A DNA stretch of 64,000 nt from an uncultured Arenicella sp. (lineage in GTDB: Bacteria > Pseudomonadota > Gammaproteobacteria > Arenicellales > Arenicellaceae). The stretch is from positions 1-64,000 of the forward strand of contig CANMNN010000024.1 in NCBI GenBank assembly GCA_947499305.1, written 5' to 3'. A model generated the notes under the pieces. The model worked only from the letters and a program-made list of their open reading frames with translations, was not told where the DNA came from and made no database searches. The first letter of the stretch is position 1. Each line of letters starts with the position of its first letter. The position numbers were made by a program, and so were the translations under genes. This document shows, in pieces, positions 59,668-64,000 of this stretch.

Positions 59668-60168
59668 ATGGCCATTTTAGAAATCTTAGTTTACCCCGAC
59701 GAACGCCTGAGAACTGTCGCTCAGCCCGTTGAAACAGTTGACGACTCGATTCGCCAGCTAGTCAAAGACATGATCGAGACGATGTATGACGCGAATGGCA
59801 TCGGCCTCGCTGCAACACAAGTAGACGTTCATAAGCAAGTGATTGTAATGGATCTGTCAGAAGAGAGAGATCAGCCTCGTGTAATCATCAACCCAAAGAT
59901 TGTAGAGCAAGACGGCGAACAGGTTTACGACGAGGGCTGTCTTTCGGTACCTGAATATTACGCTCCGGTTAAACGTGCTGAGAGCATTAAAATAACCGCA
60001 TTAGACGAGCAAGGCGAAATTTATGAGCTAGAAGCCGACGGCTTGTTAGCCGTTTGCATTCAACATGAGATGGACCACCTTGCGGGAAAAGTATTTGTCG
60101 ATTATCTGTCACGATTAAAGCAAGATCGAGTAAAGAAAAAATTGGTTAAACGAGCCAGAAATTCCTAA
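59668..60168 (+). CDS. def: Peptide deformylase
   Basis: A 166-residue iron/zinc hydrolase that removes the formyl group from new proteins at the ribosome. Motif 1 GIGLAATQ (44-51), motif 2 EGCLS (89-93, metal ligand C91) and motif 3 QHEMDHLAG (132-140, H133, E134, H137) are complete. It starts the rightward unit def-fmt-rsmB, with 55 bp before fmt. The C-terminal basic tail is normal for the enzyme. Confidence 0.96.
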   Translation: MAILEILVYPDERLRTVAQPVETVDDSIRQLVKDMIETMYDANGIGLAATQVDVHKQVIVMDLSEERDQPRVIINPKIVEQDGEQVYDEGCLSVPEYYAPVKRAESIKITALDEQGEIYELEADGLLAVCIQHEMDHLAGKVFVDYLSRLKQDRVKKKLVKRARNS

Positions 60169-60223
60169 ACGAGCGTCGAGAATACAGATACATTCCCAAA
60201 GAAAGATAAAGAGCTATTGATTA

Positions 60224-61189
60224 ATGAAAATCATTTTCGCCGGCACGCCTGACTTTGCCGTTGCACCACTCAAAGCGTTAGCGCAAACGCATGAAATTAT
60301 CGCTGTATTTACTCAACCTGATCGAAAAGCAGGTCGTGGCAAAAAACTGACGGCGCCACCTGTTAAAGATTACGCACTCGAAATCGGAGTGCCTGTTTTC
60401 CAACCCAAAAGCCTTAAAGACCAAGCAGGCTTAATTTCAGACTTGAATGCTGACATCATGATTGTTGTAGCATATGGGATGTTACTGCCGCAGGAAATTT
60501 TGGATATACCGCCGCTAGGCTGCTTGAATATTCATGCGTCTTTGTTGCCACGATGGCGTGGTGCCGCGCCAATTCAAAGAGCTATTGAAGCTGGCGATAA
60601 AAAAACAGGCGTCAGCATCATGCGCATGGAACTCGGGCTCGACACTGGACCAGTCTTCGACATGCTTGAACTCGAAATAGAAAATCATGACACCAGTGCA
60701 AGCTTGCATGACAAGCTCGCAAGCTTAGGCGCAAAAGGCATTTGTAAAACCCTCGACGAGCTCAGCGCCAACCCCGCACTTGTACCAACTGAGCAAGACC
60801 ATGAATCGTCAAACTATGCAAAAAAAATCTCTAAGGCAGAAGCAGAAATAGATTGGAGTCGACCAGCAACCAAGCTTCATCAGCAATTGCGTGCCTTCGT
60901 ACCATGGCCAGTAAGCCAAACCAAGCACGCATCTACCCGACTGCGGATATGGCAAGCCAGCGTAGTCGCGACTAAAGGCACGGATACTAATAATAGCGAT
61001 CATATACCAGGCGCTATTTTATCGTGCTCTGAAAACGGCCTAGATATTGCCTGCGGTGACGGCGTACTAAGGCTCGAAAAATTGCAGCGCGATGGAAGTA
61101 AAGCGGTACCAATAGGCCAGTTTCTCAATGGCTATGATTTTAACGTTGGCGATGTTCTCGGCGACGCCAGTTCTGAGCCTCAGGCTTAG
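60224..61189 (+). CDS. fmt: Methionyl-tRNA formyltransferase
   Basis: A 321-residue enzyme that formylates initiator Met-tRNA with 10-formyl-tetrahydrofolate. The start KIIFAGTPDFAVAPL and the catalytic LNIHASLLPRWRGAAPIQRAI (Asn, His) with LGLDTGPV (Asp) are conserved. The C-terminal OB-like domain (from about 210) contacts the tRNA. It stands between def and rsmB, 8 bp before the latter. AAAGAT/GAGC lies before the ATG. Confidence 0.96.
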   Translation: MKIIFAGTPDFAVAPLKALAQTHEIIAVFTQPDRKAGRGKKLTAPPVKDYALEIGVPVFQPKSLKDQAGLISDLNADIMIVVAYGMLLPQEILDIPPLGCLNIHASLLPRWRGAAPIQRAIEAGDKKTGVSIMRMELGLDTGPVFDMLELEIENHDTSASLHDKLASLGAKGICKTLDELSANPALVPTEQDHESSNYAKKISKAEAEIDWSRPATKLHQQLRAFVPWPVSQTKHASTRLRIWQASVVATKGTDTNNSDHIPGAILSCSENGLDIACGDGVLRLEKLQRDGSKAVPIGQFLNGYDFNVGDVLGDASSEPQA

Positions 61190-61197
61190 AAAAATCG

Positions 61198-62499
61198 ATG
61201 GCTAAGAAAATTAACACTCGGGCTGCCGCCGCTAAAATCTGCTGGCAGATCATTGATAAGGGGCAATCACTAGACGCCACTCTCGCAGGCTTTTTTGACG
61301 ACCACGAATACTCACCACAAGATCGAGGCTTTATACAAGAGCTGGTTTATGGTGTTTGTCGCTGGTACGGTGATTTGGACAAAGTAGCGGCAACCCTACT
61401 CCGCTCTCCGATTCGCAACAAAGATCGAGTTGTTCATTTCGTGCTGTTAGTCGGCTTATATCAATTACGCCACATCGACACCGCGGAACATGCTGGCGTT
61501 GCCGAAACTGTCTCGGCCTGTAAGCAGCTGAATAAACAATGGGCAAAAAATGTAATCAATGGCTGTTTGCGCAACTATTTACGCACCCCAAGCGAGCTTG
61601 ATGAAACAGCCAATTCAACTAGCCACCCTGAATGGATCGAAACCGAGATCAACTCAGCTTGGCCAGAGCAAAGTCAAACAATTTTGGCCGCCAACAACCG
61701 CCGCCCGCCAATGTGCTTGAGAGTGAACTCGCGACAATTTACTCGTGATGATTATCTCACTGAGCTACAAAATTTAGATATTGAAGGTGACGCTGACCCG
61801 TCGAGCAAAGACGGGATTATTCTAAAATCACCCTGCGCGGTTAGCCTACTCCCAGGTTTTGACGAGGGCGCATGCTCAGTGCAAGACACGGCTGCGCAGA
61901 TAAGCGCCTATCTGCTCGACGCACAAGCGGGCTCGAACGTACTCGACGCCTGCGCAGCACCAGGTGGCAAAACCGCCCACCTTCTAGAACAGGCTGACAA
62001 TCAATTAAACATGCATGCTCTGGATATTTCAGAACGTCGATGCGAGCAACTTCATTCGACCTTAGCGCGCTTAGAGCTAAACGCTAAAATCATGGTTGCT
62101 GATGCATCGAAGAAACCGAACTGGGAAGTGCCTCAGAACGGATATGATCGCATCTTGATAGATGCGCCTTGTAGCGGCATTGGTGTTATTCGCCGCCATC
62201 CAGACATCAAGCATCATCGACGTCCTGACGATATTGATACACTCGTTCGTGTGCAAGCCGCCTTACTAGACAACCTATGGCAAGAACTTAATACAGGCGG
62301 TAAAATGCTTTACATGACCTGCTCTATTTTGCCTCGAGAGAACGAAGAACAAATCAAGCAGTTTCTAGGCAGAACCGATAATGCTATGCTGCTTGATATG
62401 CAACACCCAAATGCATTAAATCTAGAATACGGCGCCCAGACGCTTCCCGGCGTTCATGGCATGGATGGCTTTTACTATTGTCTATTGCAAAAACAATAA
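61198..62499 (+). CDS. rsmB: 16S rRNA m5C967 methyltransferase
   Basis: A 433-residue SAM-dependent RNA cytosine-5 methyltransferase. The N-terminal NusB-like helical domain (about 1-140, ARAAAAKICWQIIDKG) precedes the catalytic domain. SAM is bound by VLDACAAPGGKTAHLLE. The two catalytic cysteines are in DAPCSGIGVIRRHPD and MTCSILPREN. It begins 8 bp after fmt and its end overlaps the next gene by 22 bp. Confidence 0.95.
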   Translation: MAKKINTRAAAAKICWQIIDKGQSLDATLAGFFDDHEYSPQDRGFIQELVYGVCRWYGDLDKVAATLLRSPIRNKDRVVHFVLLVGLYQLRHIDTAEHAGVAETVSACKQLNKQWAKNVINGCLRNYLRTPSELDETANSTSHPEWIETEINSAWPEQSQTILAANNRRPPMCLRVNSRQFTRDDYLTELQNLDIEGDADPSSKDGIILKSPCAVSLLPGFDEGACSVQDTAAQISAYLLDAQAGSNVLDACAAPGGKTAHLLEQADNQLNMHALDISERRCEQLHSTLARLELNAKIMVADASKKPNWEVPQNGYDRILIDAPCSGIGVIRRHPDIKHHRRPDDIDTLVRVQAALLDNLWQELNTGGKMLYMTCSILPRENEEQIKQFLGRTDNAMLLDMQHPNALNLEYGAQTLPGVHGMDGFYYCLLQKQ

Positions 62500-63044
62500 A
62501 GCGCTTAAGTCGCCCGCACTGCTGGCAGCCCGGAACGCTCGGCCTATTGCTGCTTTTAGCATTCGCAAACGTGCATGCACAAAGCATTGAATATAATGGC
62601 AATGAAATAAAGATAGCGCTTTCAGAGGACGTTCAAGCAGCAATTGACAGCGGCGTTTCACTCACCTTTGAAAACGAACTAGTTCATTCAAATCAATGGG
62701 CTTTCTTTCATTGGCATAGCCATGAAACCATACACAGTTTCGTTGTCACCCGGCACACTCTCTCAAATCGGTATCTTCTGCATCAAGATGGCCAAGTAGC
62801 TCCACGAATCTTTAGCTCAACGCGAGAAACGATGGCTTATATTGCCGAGACCGCGACTGGTCAGTTCTCCAATTACCACCAAAAATGGAGTACGGATGAA
62901 GCGAGCAAACAAACACAAAATTCGCACAAAATGCGACTTCGCTTAAGCAAAACTAAGCTCCCAGGGCCAATGCGCCTGACCGCATTTATAACCAGTGCTT
63001 GGGACCTAAACTCAGGTTGGAAATCATGGCAATCAGATCAATAG
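62478..63044 (+). CDS. DUF4390 family exported protein
   Basis: A 188-residue protein with a signal peptide (hydrophobic LGLLLLLAFANVHA). The mature part is rich in strands and has IEYNGNEIKIALSEDVQAAIDSGVSLTF, WAFFHWHSHE and LPGPMRLTAFITSAW, the usual marks of the family. The function is not known. The start codon is probably TTG at 62478, inside rsmB. It overlaps both rsmB (22 bp) and the ntrY-like gene (19 bp), so all three are coupled. In Neisseria-like and other genomes the same gene stands before ntrY, which suggests a link to that sensor. Confidence 0.8.
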   Translation: MSIAKTIKRLSRPHCWQPGTLGLLLLLAFANVHAQSIEYNGNEIKIALSEDVQAAIDSGVSLTFENELVHSNQWAFFHWHSHETIHSFVVTRHTLSNRYLLHQDGQVAPRIFSSTRETMAYIAETATGQFSNYHQKWSTDEASKQTQNSHKMRLRLSKTKLPGPMRLTAFITSAWDLNSGWKSWQSDQ

Positions 63045-64000
63045 TTAAAAAGATATCGGCCCCATTGCCGGTAATCTCGGTCTGTACGGGGCTGTTATTT
63101 GCATTGAGCTACCTGATCATTCGCTCACTCAGCGACGACGAATCAGGAGAACTCCAATTCTGGATTACCGTAATCGGCGGCCTCGGCGTAGCGATTTTAG
63201 TATTCTTTTTAGTGAGCAACGGCTACGCACTTGTATCGCAATATCGTCGAAATGAAATCGGTTCTAGACTCACTTCGAAAATGGTGCTGATCTTTTTCTT
63301 TTTGACGGTCATTCCCTTTTCATTGATTTATTTCTTTTCGATACAGTTTCTCAATAAAGGCGTAGATAGCTGGTTTGACGTGCGCATTGAACAAACAGTT
63401 CAAGACTCACTGTTGCTCAGCCAATCAGCATTAGAGGGCATCAAAGAAGAGGTGATCACCGATGTTCAAAAAATTGCGAACAACATTCGACAAAACCAGA
63501 ACAAACCCGCCAACGAATTATTAGATATTCTTAAAGACCTCCGCGAAATCAACGAATTTACCGAACTATCGCTCTACACCGATGACGGTCGAATACTGGC
63601 ATTCTCGAGTATCGACGAAGCCAATATTCTGCCTAATACTCCCGGTGACGAGGTATTTACCGAACTGCGTTTAAATCAAACATACACCTTACTTGAACCA
63701 ATTTCAGAAACCATGCAACAATTTCGCGTGGTCACACCCATACCCGGCAATCAACTTGGCCGTCAATTCTACGGCGTCCAAGCAATAAAAGTACTACCGC
63801 TACGATACGCGACATTGGCCAGCAGCGTAGAGACCGCCAACAATCAATATGCACAAATGGTCTTCGCGCGAGGTCCACTCAAATTCAGTTTAATCGTAAC
63901 GCTGAGCCTGATCTCTCTGGCGAGTTTATTGTTTTCGATGCTCACCGCGGTATACCTTTCTCGTCGACTCGTTGCCCCAATTTCAAACCTTGCAGCTGGC
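63026..64000 (+). CDS. NtrY-like sensor histidine kinase (cut by window end)
   Basis: ATG at 63026, open to the last base (325 codons, 3' end missing). It has membrane helices at about 15-35 and 45-68, and a third at about 85-105 (MVLIFFFLTVIPFSLIYFFS), then a periplasmic or sensor domain of about 180 residues and a fourth helix (about 292-312). YLSRRLVAPISNLAAG at the end is the start of a HAMP domain. The order matches NtrY-type kinases, and the position after rsmB-DUF4390 is typical. The partner ntrX would be expected further right. The ATPase domain is outside the window. Confidence 0.85.
   Translation, partial: MAIRSIVKKISAPLPVISVCTGLLFALSYLIIRSLSDDESGELQFWITVIGGLGVAILVFFLVSNGYALVSQYRRNEIGSRLTSKMVLIFFFLTVIPFSLIYFFSIQFLNKGVDSWFDVRIEQTVQDSLLLSQSALEGIKEEVITDVQKIANNIRQNQNKPANELLDILKDLREINEFTELSLYTDDGRILAFSSIDEANILPNTPGDEVFTELRLNQTYTLLEPISETMQQFRVVTPIPGNQLGRQFYGVQAIKVLPLRYATLASSVETANNQYAQMVFARGPLKFSLIVTLSLISLASLLFSMLTAVYLSRRLVAPISNLAAG

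Overview
The window looks like chromosomal DNA of a free-living, Gram-negative gammaproteobacterium, probably marine. Support: an LPS inner-core operon (ilvE-waaF-waaC-waaGP-kinase), type IV pilus genes pilMNOPQ divergent from a PBP1a gene, gltBD-hemE, the def-fmt-rsmB block divergent from lysM-dprA-smg-topA, and ybbA/ybbP divergent from tesA. This gene order is typical of Pseudomonas-, Xanthomonas- and Arenicella-like lineages. GC content looks moderate. The genus cannot be fixed from sequence alone.

Layout. 1-6.4 kb: LPS inner core assembly, read leftwards from ilvE: heptosyltransferases II and I, a fused glucosyltransferase/heptose kinase, and a small Kdo-kinase-like protein. 6.5-8.2 kb: a DGPF/YCII protein and an ECF42-type sigma factor, preceded by what looks like their own sigma-specific promoter. 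8.3-11.1 kb: gloB and the ABC-F gene uup. 11.2-15.7 kb: an accessory stretch with a decayed class III adenylate cyclase, a tandem AP2-like protein, a small secreted protein and a BlaI/M56 (BlaR1-like) pair with two dyad operators. 15.8-19.3 kb: a probable operon eamA-metC-nhaC. 19.8-22.8 kb: a three-gene signalling cassette made of a membrane-bound CheA-like kinase with PilJ, PAS, Hpt and ATPase parts, a CheY and a CheX-like phosphatase. 23-28.4 kb: a permease, a FAN1-like nuclease fused to a DEDDh exonuclease, and a second NhaC-family antiporter. 28.5-34.9 kb: a leftward run ybbA-ybbP-TPR-DUF1415-APC permease-yceI. 35.1-38 kb: tesA, a GST, a dual-specificity phosphatase and hemE.

38-64 kb is conserved core: gltD, gltB and aroK (with no aroB beside it), pilQPONM, mrcA/ponA, topA, smg, dprA and a LysM protein, then rightwards def, fmt, rsmB, a DUF4390 gene and an ntrY-like kinase cut by the window end.

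The parts most worth a second look are the CheA-like/CheY/CheX cassette (no CheW or receptor nearby), the FAN1-DEDDh fusion with a perfect 18-bp inverted repeat directly before its start, the WaaG-WaaP fusion, the ECF42 promoter and the BlaI double operator. No tRNA, rRNA, CRISPR array, insertion sequence or prophage was seen.
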